Source: Aradus depressus
Lineage: Eukaryota; Arthropoda; Insecta; Hemiptera; Aradidae
DNA length: 64,000 nt
Direction of reading: 5' to 3'
Assembly: GCA_963662175.1 (NCBI GenBank)
Contig: OY759214.1
Span: 14,074,001-14,138,000, forward strand
This document shows, piece by piece, positions 44,484 to 54,861 of this stretch. Both the position numbers and the translations under genes were made by a program. The number at the start of each line of letters is the position of its first letter. The stretch's first letter is position 1. The notes below the pieces were generated by a model that worked only from the letters and a program-made list of their open reading frames with translations, made no database searches and was not told the DNA's origin.

Positions 44484-44952
44484 CTAAAAGGTACATTTTA
44501 TATAGAATAAGAAGGTTGCCTGCCGGTTTGGAACATACATCTCGAAAACCGTCCTAAAATGTCATTTTGAAATCCATTTGTTTAGACGCTTGCTTGATTT
44601 ACGCGAACACGGTGTGCCCAGTCGAAAAATTGGTTCGTATCAAAAACTGCTCAATATTAAATTTTCAACCATCAGCACACCCTTAGATTTGACATAGGAT
44701 AAATAGGAAAGAGAAGAACTTTGTTTCTATTGGTCCTATGTCAAATTTAAGGGGTGCTGATGGTTGGAAATTTAATATTGAGCAGTTTTGATAAGAATCA
44801 ATTTTTCGACAGGATTAACCGTTTTGGCGTAAATCAAGCAAACTTCTAAACAAATGGATTTCAAATGACATTTTAGGACGGTTTTCGGTATGTATTTTCC
44901 AAACCGGCGACCTTCGAAAAAACTGTATTGTATATAAAATGTACCTTTTAGT
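44484..44952. mobile_element. 469-bp foldback built from repeat F
   Basis: Arms of about 215 bp: AAAAGGTACATTTTATATA left and its complement right; AAATGTCATTTTGAAATCCA, CTGCTCAATATTAAATTT and CCATCAGCA(C)C(C) are mirrored. Contains the F late module in both arms, so it is an inverted dimer or long-TIR member of F. Confidence 0.8.
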
Positions 44953-45039
44953 ATTCTCTATAACTTTGAATTGAAGAGATGTCTGGTTAAGTAATAAATA
45001 TAGGTATCTTTTATATGTATTTAGGCCTCGAAGTAAAGT

Positions 45040-45210
45040 AGTTTCGTCCATTTTGGGTATGATATATGATCATATCTAAGTTAGTACATGTGACAACTTC
45101 ATCGCAAGAATCATTTTCAAGTTACACCGTTCACAAAATATGAACCATTTACAGAGATCTCGGATTATAATACTTCTTCATTCTAAAGACTGAAGAAAGT
45201 AAACATTATT
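45040..45210 (-). repeat. Repeat F fragment
   Basis: GATCATATCTAAGTTAGTAC and GAGATCTCGGATTATAATAC are reverse F modules. Confidence 0.45.
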
Positions 45211-46077
45211 GGAGAAGAAACAGATAATGAAGTACCTAAGAAATAATTCTCAGTTTAATGACTGGGTATTTGAAGTTAGATCTTCCCTCTTATGTAAATC
45301 AAAGGTTCAAGATGTGTTCATGAAAAGACTTCTCGAATTCTTCCTCTTAATCAGAATTCACAGCCGCAGGGCTTTACCCCTTTTTGAGAACAGACGTAGA
45401 GAGAAAAGTATGAATCACATGAATATTGATACAATATGCCAGGCGCAGCCAGAAATATGTCATTAGATGAAATATGTCTTGTTGGGGGCCACGCCTCCCC
45501 TTGCCACTCCAAGCACCATGGTAACGCCTTCTTTTTTAGTTTGCTTCTTTTTTTTATTACCTTTCTACCACGAGAGGGTGTAATGTCGATAAATCTCAGA
45601 AATATTTTTCTTTGTTTTTTTTCTCGTCTATTTCTCTTTTATTACTATAAGGTGCCGTTATATATATTTTTTTCTTTCAACGCAACAGGTGATAGAATTG
45701 TTTTTTAAAGTATTATTTTATGCTTAATGTCTGAATGTACTTTATGTACTATTAACTTTTTTGGGATGCACATTACGCATTCATCATACGTCGAGAGAGC
45801 TGGGAACCAGAATAGGGATTAAGTCTCAATGTTCACGCGTGAACAGTTTGGGGTGTTCTTCCACTGTCAGAAAACATTTCTGCGATCTGTTTAACTTATA
45901 TTTATTGTATAAATCAACAAAAATATATACATAAAGTGTACCGGCTTCAGATTACGCCTTCGTAAATTTTTCTACATTTTTTAATAACGAAAAAAAAAAA
46001 AAATCGACATTCGCAAAATAAATCAAGGATATGGGTCACATATTCAACGAAGCAACTGAAATGAAGTACTTTCACAA
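45211..46077. other. No confident gene
   Basis: A plus frame at 45209-45466 (85 aa) begins MEKKQIMKYLRNNSQFNDWV then FEVRSSLLCKSKVQDVFMKR, weakly like the start of a Copia-type gag (x-W-x-x-x-x-x-x-L). Too weak to call. Confidence 0.25.
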
Positions 46078-46078
46078 G

Positions 46079-46290
46079 TTGTAAAATAAGATATAGTCTG
46101 ACCTCTCACAGATTTTTATTTGTGTTCGCTAGCCGGCGTTCGAGGTTGCCCTCATCATCTCCGTCTGATAAAGACTGTCTGATGATGAGGGCAACCTCGA
46201 ATGTCGGCTAGCTAATACAAATAAAAATCTGTGAGAGGTCAGACTATATCTTATTTTACAACCTGTGAAATAATCACTTCTCACTATATC
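46079..46290. repeat. Repeat E, head-to-head inverted dimer
   Basis: Arms 46079-46160 and 46179-46261 mirror each other (TGTAAAATAAGATATAGTCT / CTGTGAGAGGTCAGACTA; GATGATGAGGGCAACCTCGA). An 18-bp spacer separates the two hammerhead-like cores. Confidence 0.8.
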
Positions 46291-46324
46291 AGCCATCTTC
46301 ATATTATTGAAATGAAGTACCTTG

Positions 46325-46502
46325 GGAGCTATGGTGGCCGTGCGGGCTAGAGCGTAGGGCTTTGGTCGCATGGTTTCACCATGGTTAGCGGATTCGAATC
46401 CCGTCCGGGAGTGAGTTTTATTTCGTAGATAGAACTCCCTTCCGGCGCCATGGATGTCGTAAACAATTAAGTAAACACCAAAAAAAAAAAAAAAAAAAAA
46501 AC
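46325..46502 (+). mobile_element. SINE-B copy with 9-bp TSD
   Basis: AGTACCTTG duplicated at 46316-46324 and 46503-46511. Head with GGTGGCCGTGCGGGCTAGAG, B-box-like GGATTCGAATCCC, A20 tail. Confidence 0.9.
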
Positions 46503-46511
46503 AGTACCTTG

Positions 46512-46974
46512 ACTGGAACAGCTGACTTTCTGAAACAGCTGGAAATTAATAGAACTACATATAAAAAAAGTTAATATAATATATCGTGTATTTTCTTTAT
46601 AAAGATAGATTGTATGCATGTTTATTTTATATTTCTTCTTGTACTATTATGTTACAATATAACATTATAGTCCTTATATCTTATAACGTTTTTCTTCTTT
46701 TATAAATTTAATATTACATTTTCTCTATTTTATTAGATTATTGACAACTCCATATTTGTAAATATTATGTTAAGATAAGACTCCTCTCTCCCCATAACCC
46801 AGGGACTTACCCAGAGGTAAGGGTTCACCTGAGAATTGTACAAATAAGAAAATCCTGCAAATTGAAATGTCACTTTTGAACCTCGTGTTGACGATGGCGT
46901 AAGCCGAAACTGGGACACTATGTATATTTTTTTGTGAATTTAGACAATATAGAAGGTAGACTAGTTCTTTGTTC
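46512..46974. other. No recognisable feature
   Basis: AT-rich spacer. Confidence 0.35.
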
Positions 46975-47500
46975 TACCTCTTGAAGAAGAAGAGTTTGGA
47001 GCTAAAATCTCCATGACCTAGTGGTCAAGCTGAACCCACGTAAAGCCGGAAAGTATCGTTCGACCATCCGAACCTTGTAACCAATGTTGTTGTAATTTTC
47101 CCACTATCCATTCCTGAACAATGTGCTTCCAGCGCTCTAGTCTGGACTGTCCCCGCGTCTCTTCTTCCAGGGCTAGGAACGTACTGGCTTCGAAAGACAT
47201 ACTCGTATTGTGTCTACAGAAGTACGAGGCAACCAGAGCTAGACCATCCAAGTCTATGGGAGAGGGAGGGGTTCCCTCGCTGGCAGCTGTAGCGCAGGCG
47301 TTGAGACAGTTCGATAGACCCTTGCAACCGGTAAAAGGGCTGCTCTCTAGGCTTGCACCAGAATCATGCGTTGTCGCTTTGTAGAGCGATGCCACCAGAG
47401 CAGAGCAGCCGAGACCCCGTCGCGCCGGGCTTAGTATTGAAAAGTCTATGGCCTCTATGTACTCCGACGAGAACAAGAATAACAGGCTCATAAAGTTATG
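46975..47500 (-). mobile_element. LINE ORF2 C-terminal remnant, same family as 37.07-37.89 kb
   Basis: Minus frame 47491-47018 includes SNCLNACATAASEGTPPSPI, LALVASYFCRHNTSMSFEAS, RGQSRLERWKHIVQEWIVGK and LQGSDGRTI. After a frameshift GHGDFSSKLFFFKR appears (47010-46980), equal to SGHEDFNSKLFFFK in the other copy. It stops before the final cysteine motif. It is longer on the 5' side than the 37-kb copy's clean frame and useful for a family consensus. Non-functional. Confidence 0.72.
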
Positions 47501-47689
47501 ATACTGGAAGAAATAGCATTGGTTTAAATGATAAATGATTCTGGCTGCCGATTGTCTCGCAAACGCCTAACGGTTGAATACCTCAAGCAACGCCGGATAT
47601 CACAGCTAGTTAAGACAAAACTAATAAACCCGATTTAATCTCTACTGTGTCATTCCTAAACTTGTCCTTCCCAAGTATTTTTGCGAAGG

Positions 47690-47750
47690 GAGGGATTTTT
47701 AACGAGTAACTAACATCGTAAGGCGCGGGGGCATCACTTAACATCCCCAG
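47690..47750 (-). mobile_element. SINE-A sliver
   Basis: TTTTTAACGAGTAACTAACA and GGCATCACTTAACATCCC correspond to GGTCTTTAACGAGTACCTGA ... CGCTTAACGTCCC. Confidence 0.5.
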
Positions 47751-48090
47751 TTATACAAAGTATAGGGGAAGTTATGTAATCGGCCCAAAATTTGATGTCG
47801 AATTTTCACCTAACTTTTATGTTTCCCTGATTTAAAAAATGAAAAAAAATATAAAAAAAATCTCGTCTGTCTGTGTGTTAGTGAGAGTCTGTGAAGGAGT
47901 GTATAAGTGTATATGGACTTATTTTTAGCTAAAGGGATGGGGGAATTGGGGTGGGGGCTTAACACAAAACCGCAATAACTGCCAAAGAAATTAATGTAAC
48001 GACATGAAATTTAGTATTATAGAAGTTTTCAGTTTGTTTTCAGAGGGAGAGAGAAATTTGCGCTGGGGAAGTAGATTTCCGCTGATTCTC
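47748..48090 (+). repeat. Dispersed repeat D, sense copy
   Basis: GGGGAAGTTATGTAATCGGC, TCGTCTGTCTGTGTGTTAGT, CAATAACTGCCAAAGAAATT, TTTTCAGAGGGAGAGAGAAA. Confidence 0.65.
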
Positions 48091-49219
48091 CAGAGAATTT
48101 TTTTATTATTTGGTTTTGTGTTTACTTGTTACACCCCATTGCCGATTTTCTTGTCTACTGACCCAGGTCTTCATAATAATAATAATTTTTATTTCCGTTA
48201 AACCAATACATGGTAATAGGATACGTCAAAACACTTTATACATTAAGATATCTTATTTATTTATTTATTTTTTTATTCTACAATCTGTACAAAAAAAAAT
48301 AACAATAAGCAGAAGTGATGAATGTAAGAAGACATGATAAAATAATAAGCAATACAAAATATTTAAAACATAATAAGAAGGAAAAAAGAAATTAATAATC
48401 ACAAAATAATAGCAAACATATACAGAAATAAATAAATGGAATCTGTTCTAAATCAATGGTAGATGAATAAACAGAAACCATAAAATAAAAGATAAACAAA
48501 TAAAAAATAAATAAGTTACTAAATAAATTGAAATAATAAAAATATATAAGAAAGTGGACGAGGACAGCACCACTAAGACTCCCTCCCGCACACTGCCATA
48601 TTGCACTCTCCAACTAGTGGAGAGGGTAGGAAGCGGCGGGAGTCCAGCGCTGACCCTCCCACCACACTGCCCAACCATCATCCACTGTTCAGCAGTGGAG
48701 GAAGACCAGGAGGTGGGGCGTCGAAAGGACAGAGAGGCGTGAGGGGAGAATCCGGTCATCACCAGCACTCCCTTAAAAATGGCGTGTGACGAGATAGCTT
48801 ATAAATTGGATTTATAACTACTTGAGTCTAACACACGCATGATTTAGTAGTAATAACAAAACTATTAAAAAATGAAATAAACAAAAACTGAATAAATAAA
48901 TAACTTGAAAATGTATGAGTACAAAAATACAGATAAGAGGGTCTTTAGCGCTACGATGCAGAAAGTTGAAAAACTGCTAGCCTGAGATAATGTCTCAAAG
49001 CTAGATCTGGGCTGGACGGCTAGAGGCTGTTCCGACTTACCGTCTCGTGACTTAATTGTGAAATAGTGAAATACAAAAGGTGAAGGCGATTGGGAAGGCG
49101 TAAAAGTAACCGTTAGCTTTCTGCAACCTGATTTGCAGATCACCAAATGTCAATCAGCACGACGCCCCTAGGAACGAACATAAATACCAAAATGGAATAT
49201 TATTTTGATTTAGGATTAT
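48091..49219. other. No confident gene; GC-rich island at 48550-48790
   Basis: The island has overlapping frames on both strands; the minus one (48768 down) reads EQWMMVGQCGGRVSAGLPPL. A second patch at 48950-49150 is moderately GC-rich. Could be exon or promoter sequence; no motif decides. Confidence 0.25.
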
Positions 49220-49410
49220 GAATATAGCGTGCTAGCCTACTGAGCTCAAGATCGCGGGTTCGAAACCCCTTCGCGGCCCTTAGGTCTTTTATTTGGGAGG
49301 TAAAAAACCTTGATGGGGCATTAAGCGATTGTCCCGAGCCTCTGCGATGTCAGGTACTCTGGGTAACAAAACCTGAGTAGGGAAAATTTAGGGCTCCCAT
49401 AGTAAAGCTA
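49220..49410 (+). mobile_element. SINE-A copy, 5' and 3' incomplete
   Basis: TAGCGTGCTAGCCTACTGAG, B-box GGGTTCGAAACCCC, GATGTCAGGTACTCTGG, TAGGGCTCCCATAGTA. Confidence 0.8.
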
Positions 49411-49482
49411 ATAGACAAGGGGTGCTTAGGTCCCTGGGTGTGCCCACCAGCTCTTCCAATATAACAATACATTAAATTATTT

Positions 49483-49668
49483 ATTCATGCCCTTAACTAT
49501 GAGGTTGTATCGCCTACTTTCGCATCTCTGGTGGACGGTGGGAGTCCTGCATTTTGCCGACTCAGCTTTATTCACGTAGAATAGGAGTACCTGACGTAGC
49601 ACAGGCTCCGGGACACGTAACATACCATAAGAAGGACGGCGTGCTCACAGTTTTTTCATCCTCACGAT
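49483..49668 (-). mobile_element. SINE-A copy, tail-to-tail with 49220
   Basis: ATTCATGCCCTTAACTATGA, TATCGCCTACTTTCGC, GGTGGGAGTCCTGCATTTTG, AAGAAGGACGGCGTGCTCAC. The head is missing. Confidence 0.78.
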
Positions 49669-49699
49669 AATACATTAAGAAACTGTTCCCAAGGATGAG

Positions 49700-49818
49700 G
49701 TTATCATCACCACTTAATAGTTGTAAACTTCTGAATGGTTTTTATTGAAAGTGAGTCTGAATATTGTGTCGTTGGAAAATGGAGAAATTAAAAAGTTCTG
49801 TAAAACAATTGTTTGTTC
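49700..49818 (-). repeat. Block shared with 58185-58283
   Basis: The reverse complement contains CATTCAGAAGTTTACAACTA and CCATTTTCCAACGACA, both present at 58.2 kb. In both places it adjoins a SINE-A fragment. Confidence 0.65.
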
Positions 49819-49879
49819 ATTAGAACAGTCTGAAATGTGAAAATTGATAACTTGGTCATGAAGAATGATAAGTTGATTG

Positions 49880-50260
49880 ATATTGCAGGGGTGGGTTTTG
49901 TACCCCTGTTACCCAAAGCGTGAAGGCCCATATAACAGTCCCTTGCTAGTATTTAACTCTCCTATCTCTTTTCAAAGGTTTGTTTCCTCAACTCTTCTGG
50001 GTTGAAGATAGCCTTATTGAAAAATCTCCATTGGAGGTGTGATTCACATTAGCCCAAGATGTGTAGCGTGTTTTCCTCCATCCCTTCACATCTTCTGCAG
50101 AATGGATCTGAAACATGACTTATTATAGAGGGATGTTTTCTCACTGTGTGGCGACAGCCGATCAGTTTTCTCAATGTCTTGGTTTTTCTTCTTTTGTTAT
50201 CCGGTTCTCTGAGCAACTCTTAACCAGTTATTTGCGCTAAGATATGTTTCCGTTCCACAA
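49880..50260 (-). mobile_element. LINE ORF2 C-terminal remnant (Cys motif)
   Basis: Minus frame: NKRRKTKTLRKLIGCRHTVR, KHPSIISHVSDPFCRRCEGM, EENTLHILG-stop-CESHLQW, RFFNKAIFNPEELRKQT. The C-R-R-C-E-G-x-E-E-N-T-L-H-I-L block parallels CRKCGEENETPVHIL in the 2.6 and 8.6 kb LINEs, so this is a distant member of a RNase H-type LINE. One stop within the Cys motif; no RT. It was not visible as a long open frame because of that stop. Confidence 0.65.
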
Positions 50261-51330
50261 TGCGCCTTCGTTGAGCCATGCGTTAGTTTTTATCTTTTAA
50301 CGCTAGTTATGTGATAAGATGATGGCACCTTCCATCATATAATAGAAAAGCGCCAGGAAATTCCGTTCGAGCCTTATAGAAACATGAAAAATGTTCTCAC
50401 CAGGCAAAAAAAAAGACGAGCGGGTCACACTCTCTCGCCATGTTTTGTTCAAGATGAGATAGTTAGTATTTAAACCGAGGACCACGATCTAACCCCTTGA
50501 GATCAGCTGGTGGTGTGGTGTGTTGGGTCAGCCATTTTGCCCAGGGCACCACAGCCACAGCCTCCACGATATTGATGAGCCTATAATTACACCCAGAGTG
50601 CGCTGCGCTGGTCCCCTCAGCTAGATCTTTCAGATAACCTCTCCTTGTTCTTCCCAGTCGGGTTCGGCAAGTCTTCTCACCGGACCTTGTCTTAGAAAGT
50701 TCAATTATTAAAATTTAATATGAGGTTTTTAATAAGTGGGAACAATGCTTTAAGAGTCCGCTAGTCTGACTATATTTTCAGTTTGAGTTTTAAATTCTAA
50801 TTGTGTTGATAAGTTGTTCCAACTAGAGCCAGTGGCGAACCTACCATGAGCTTTAAGAGGCTTCAACTTCAGGTTCCCAAAGCTAATAACGAAGCACGGT
50901 CTTTCAACACAAACGGCCCTTCGTTGACTGTATAAAGTGTACCTCCATTTCACAATATAAATACTTTTGTGTTTATTTTTTTTTTAATTTATGAATATAC
51001 AAATACATGAGAAGTATCGGGATGCCCAGCCTTTTGTTCGAATACGCGTTTTCTAGATGTAAGATATATTGTGATCCAAAGAAGGGACTTGGAAGTGTCA
51101 AATCTCAAAAAAATGCGGGAAAAAGGCAACAACAAGAACAGAGAGGTCTAAGAAACAAAGATATTTTATTTTTTATGTACCTACTTTATTTCTTTACGTT
51201 TTTTTTTGTTTTTTTTTATCTCATTTATTTCTATATTTATAACGAAAAAATGAAAAAAATTGAGTTTTTTTTGTTTTTTTATTTAAACATTGACGCATCG
51301 ACTCACTAGACGCACAGGTCACTAGCGCCT
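50261..51330. other. Probable LINE 3'-flank and unassigned sequence
   Basis: 50470-50700 is GC-rich with stops in all frames. A minus frame 50750-50953 (contains HGRFATGSSWNNLSTQLEFK) vaguely resembles LINE C-termini ('WN.LP..L'). 50832 onward has CAGTGGCGAACCTACCATGA, a hAT-like start without a partner end. Confidence 0.3.
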
Positions 51331-51700
51331 CCATTCATTGGTTATTCACATTTCGTTTTAAAACTAATGCGAATAGTTCATCTTTGTATATTTATTCACT
51401 AATTAAGTTACTTGGGGGCCTTGGTGGCCGTGTGCGCTAGAGCATAGGGCTCTGGTCGCATGGTCTCTCCATGGTTTGCGGGTTCGAATCTCGTCCGGGA
51501 GTGAGTTTTATTTCGTAGATAGAACTCCCTCCCGGGGCCACGGATGTCGTAAATAAACATAACACAGTGATATGGCTAATATGCATCGTACATAATGCCA
51601 AAAAAATTTAAAAAAAGTTACTTCACTCCTAACAGCTGTTTTTATACATATAATAATAATTAATTTTATAATACTTTAATAATCCTAATGTGTGTAAATT
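51330..51700 (-). repeat. Dispersed repeat C, partial copy carrying SINE-B
   Basis: CATTTCGTTTTAAAACTAAT ... CACTAATTAAGTTACTT, then (after the SINE) ACTCCTAACAGCTGTTTTTA. The same run is uninterrupted at 10305-10400. Confidence 0.75.
51414..51614 (+). mobile_element. SINE-B copy with 9-bp TSD and an in-window empty site
   Basis: AAGTTACTT flanks both sides (51405-51413; 51615-51623). The repeat C copy at 10.36 kb has a single AAGTTACTT at the same point (about 10352-10360), proving insertion. Intact head and GGGTTCGAATCTCG B-box region. Confidence 0.95.
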
Positions 51701-51811
51701 TCTTACATCACACCCCATTAATCATTATTATAGTTTTTATATATTTTGGTAGGATGGGTGTGTACACCTAGGGATCTAAGCATCCAATGCTCTCAACCCT
51801 TCCCTGTTAGG

Positions 51812-52012
51812 TCAACTGTGGGAGTCCTAAATTTTGCTTAACCAGGTTTAGTTACCTAACGAGTATCTGATATCTCACAAACTCGGGATCATCGCTTAAC
51901 GTCCCATGTTTTTTCATTATCTCCCGTACAAAATAAACTAAGGGCCTTGGCCGGGTTTTGAACCCGCGCCCTTGAGCTCAGTAAGCACTGAGCTACCGGT
52001 GCTCTCATCATC
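51812..52012 (-). mobile_element. SINE-A copy
   Basis: TGGGAGTCCTAAATTTTGCT, AACGAGTATCTGATATCTCA, GGGTTTTGAACCC, TGAGCTACCGGTGCTCTC. The 3' third is missing. Confidence 0.82.
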
Positions 52013-52735
52013 ATCCGCGAGAATACAACGTTGGTAGTTTTCGAATTCATTTGCTGATTAAGTTTGTAATTTAAAACTGAAATAAGTTTGGTATTTCCTG
52101 AAATGGGTAAAAACATTATATTATTTGTTGTGACAATATGACAACAAATATATTATTCATTGATCGATATTTTCAGCAATTATTATTATATATTAATAAC
52201 AGTATTATATAATATTATCGTAGGTATAATATATTTTTTTAGATTTACACTGCTATATTATTTCCTTTTACACTTTATAGTCCTTAATATTGATATTTTA
52301 GTTAAATTCACTACAACGGTAAATATGATCAATAATGTTGTAAAAATTCAATAGAAATACTTATATACAATACAGATAAAGAAGTGTGTAGTTGTAAGAG
52401 TGCGCTGCGCGCGCAACCGTCCGACACACGCACACTTACATATGCACATCAACGAGACTAACGGTCTGACATAGCGAGAGCTGATATGTTTACACATTAA
52501 AAATCTAAAGCTTAATATAATATTAAAAAATTGAAACGTTTATAAGAAGTGGAGGCGCCGGGTAATAACAACCTGGATAATTCGTTTAAATAAATATGGA
52601 ACAGTTTGTTTTTATAAAGTGCTGATCTAGATAGAAGAGGTCCAACTAGTGAGGTGAGGTTCTAGAACCTGGGAACCCATGACTGGAACCTGGGACCCGA
52701 GGAGCTCAGACTGTCCTCCCTAGGACGGTACCTAA
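52013..52735. other. No recognised gene; GC-rich sequence downstream of candidate exon
   Basis: 52385-52470 has a CpG-rich patch with alternating purine-pyrimidine (GTGCGCTGCGCGCGCAAC; ACACACGCACAC). 52650-52735 is GC-rich and lies 3' of the minus-strand cysteine-rich frame. Confidence 0.3.
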
Positions 52736-52915
52736 TTAGGCCGGTTTCAATCCTCCTGGCCTCCCTTGGGGGCTGTTCAGATAGGATCGGCAGTGTCCTG
52801 AGTAATGGGTCCAGTTCCAGGAACACCCTTGGAGGCATTTACATCTGTCGCATGAGGCCCAGCCATCCCCACCGAACCCATACTTACAATTACACTTCGC
52901 TCGAAATCGCTCGCG
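52736..52915 (-). CDS. Candidate cysteine-rich exon (unidentified, 3'-terminal)
   Basis: Minus-strand open frame of 59 codons from after a TGA (52916-52918) to TAA at 52736-52738, with no ATG. It contains seven cysteines: ERFRAKCNC, YGFGGDGWASCDRCKC, LQGCSWNWTHYSGHCRS, followed by a Pro/Gly tail. C-x-C, C-x2-C-x-C and GC spacing resembles disulfide-rich secreted or EGF/laminin-like modules, but I do not recognise a specific family. Usable 3' splice sites (AG preceded by T-rich sequence) lie just upstream at 52900-52990, so it could be a last exon. The strongest argument is the dense Cys/Trp/Gly composition in an AT-rich neighbourhood. No signal peptide is visible. Confidence 0.3.
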   Translation of the reverse strand, partial: RERFRAKCNCKYGFGGDGWASCDRCKCLQGCSWNWTHYSGHCRSYLNSPQGRPGGLKPA

Positions 52916-52994
52916 TCATTTTGCAAGCAACAATAAATTAAGAAAATATCAAAAAAATATTTCTTGGAAATTAGATCATTTCTGTTTTCTTTCC

Positions 52995-53660
52995 TTGTAG
53001 AGTAAGGAAGTATTGTAATCGTGCGAAAATCCGAGATCGAGTTATGAATGGATACTTTTAGACGATGATGTCCGTGTGTATGTGATTAGAACTTAGTGAG
53101 CGCTCGAACGCAGAAACGATTATAGCTATGAATTTTAAATTTTAATTGAAGATAACACATTTGCTAATTTAGATCTGAGCAGATTTAGATTGAAATCGAA
53201 CGATAATAATGATTTTAGAAAATACCTAATCGAGAAATTAATGAAAGTTGTAGTGAAAAGTTAAAGGCATGTAACAGTCATAAAATGTCATTTTGAAACT
53301 CATTATTTTAGACTTTCACTTGATTTTTCGCAAAAACGGTTAGTTTTATCGAAAATGTGTTTCTTATTAAATTTCCAATTATGCCCACAGATTTTTTTCG
53401 TATTTATATATTTTTTATTTTATTTCAGATCTCCTTATCGTCATTACTTCTTGATCAGGGCCTGTTTCACAACTGTAGTACCATCATTCCATCAAAACAT
53501 ATTTTTGCGTAATGAGAAATAGCAAAAGAGCAGATTAATAAGCTAAAATGACTTTTTGAAACCAATGTTTTTAGACGTTTCCTTGATTTACGCTTAAAAC
53601 GGTTAGCCCTATCGAAAAATATTAAAGATTAAATTTCTAATCGCCTGATTTACCACAAAT
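52995..53660 (+). repeat. Dispersed repeat F, longest copy
   Basis: GAAGTATTGTAATCGTGCGA, GATGATGTCCGTGTGTATG, AATGTCATTTTGAAACTCAT, GATTTTTCGCAAAAACGGTT. A second partial late module at 53545-53650 (GATTTACGCTTAAAACGGTT) suggests tandem or nested copies. Confidence 0.6.
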
Positions 53661-54117
53661 TTGAAATAGAACCAATCAAAGCAAAGTTATAGCGCCCCAA
53701 AAAATGCACTATACATTTCTCAAGAAAATTTTGAAAGTACTGTTTAAATTGTAACACCCTCAGAATTACGCTGCACAATGAAACAAACCAATATATCTGA
53801 CGCCAAGGCATTACATTCATATACCTATGAATATTTCTATGATCACAGAGAATAAGTCGTAAAATGGCCAAAAAGAGTTAAGTGAACTGTGATCATCTCC
53901 CAAGCCATCTGCGCAGTGAAGAAGTTGGGAGCTCAGGACTCTAATACTTTCTCGGTTAAATCAACTTAATCTACTTCTTTGAGGGATCATTCACGAGATA
54001 ACTGCATTTAACCATTTATTCACTACGACAGACTATTCCAAGAGAAGAGGGGATTTTTAGTTAAATCAACTTTAGAGAGGCATCATTCTCGAGTATTTCA
54101 AAAAGTATGATTAATAA

Positions 54118-54254
54118 TTAGGTAAGTGTGTATAAAAATTAGGTAAGTGTGGTCAATAATTAGGTAAGTGTGGTCAATAATTAGGTAAGTGTGTATAAAA
54201 ATTAGGTAAGTGTGGTCAATAATTAGGTAAGTGTGGTCAATAATTAGGTAAGTG
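54118..54254 (+). repeat. 21-bp minisatellite, seven copies, A-B-B order
   Basis: TTAGGTAAGTG starts at 54118, 54139, 54160, 54181, 54202, 54223 and 54244: exactly 21-bp spacing. Units end either TGTATAAAAA (A) or TGGTCAATAA (B), in the order A-B-B-A-B-B. Confidence 0.95.
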
Positions 54255-54333
54255 ATGGGGAATGATTAAGTAACTAAGGGAAACTCCAAGAAAGGATTAA
54301 CAATATTCATTTTCATTCACTCCTATAGATTTA

Positions 54334-54656
54334 ACGTAAGCACGCCGTCCTTCGGATGGGACGTTAAGCGATGGTCCCGAGCCTGTACGATGTCAGGTAC
54401 TCGTTAAAGACTTCTTCCCTAGGTGAATACAATTTTAGGGAAGGCAAAATTTGGACTCCCACAGTAGAGTCGGGCTCATGTTCACCAAAGTGACGAAAGA
54501 GCTCGCTTAACGTCCCAACCGAAGGACGGCGTGCTTAAGTTTATTTTACCTCCCAGATAAAATAAACTAAGAGCCTCGGTCGGGTTTTGAACCCACGTTC
54601 TTGAGCTCAGAAGGCAAGCACGCATACCACTGAGCTACCGGCGCCCTCTGACCTAA
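54334..54656. mobile_element. SINE-A inverted composite with shared 12-bp TSD
   Basis: 54334-54500 is plus-oriented SINE-A middle (CACGCCGTCCTTCGGATGGG to GAGTCGGGCTCATG and GTGACGAAAGAGC). 54501-54650 is minus-oriented 5' half (GCTTAACGTCCC to GAGCTACCGGCGCCCTCT). CCTATAGATTTA flanks both ends (54322-54333; 54657-54668), and repeat I at about 34730 shows the unoccupied site. So the composite entered as one unit. GACCTAAC remains at its right edge. Confidence 0.85.
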
Positions 54657-54861
54657 CCTATAGATTTAGATGGTATATGATACATAATGATGCAAAAGTA
54701 ATTTATTTATTCCAAAAACTGGATTTACACGGTTAATGCAAAAGTAAAAAAGTGCTGCCCTGGAAAGTTACGAATTTAGATTTACCAATTTATTCCCTGT
54801 GACACAGATATTATAATGGTATAAATAAGTTCTGTTATGGTCATATCACAATTTTAAAAAA

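Larger units (their letters stand above)
53822..54835 (-). repeat. Dispersed repeat I, copy with two insertions
   Basis: 53822-54117 and 54669-54835 match 34540-35110 in reverse. Between them lie a 21-bp minisatellite and a SINE-A inverted composite with its TSD. Confidence 0.8.

Noticed and set aside
45209..45466. Copia-like gag start
   Set aside because: Only a W and a few hydrophobic positions fit; no zinc knuckle, protease or integrase follows.
54118..54254. CRISPR-like array
   Set aside because: 21-bp head-to-tail units with no unique spacers, in an insect-like genome; a minisatellite.
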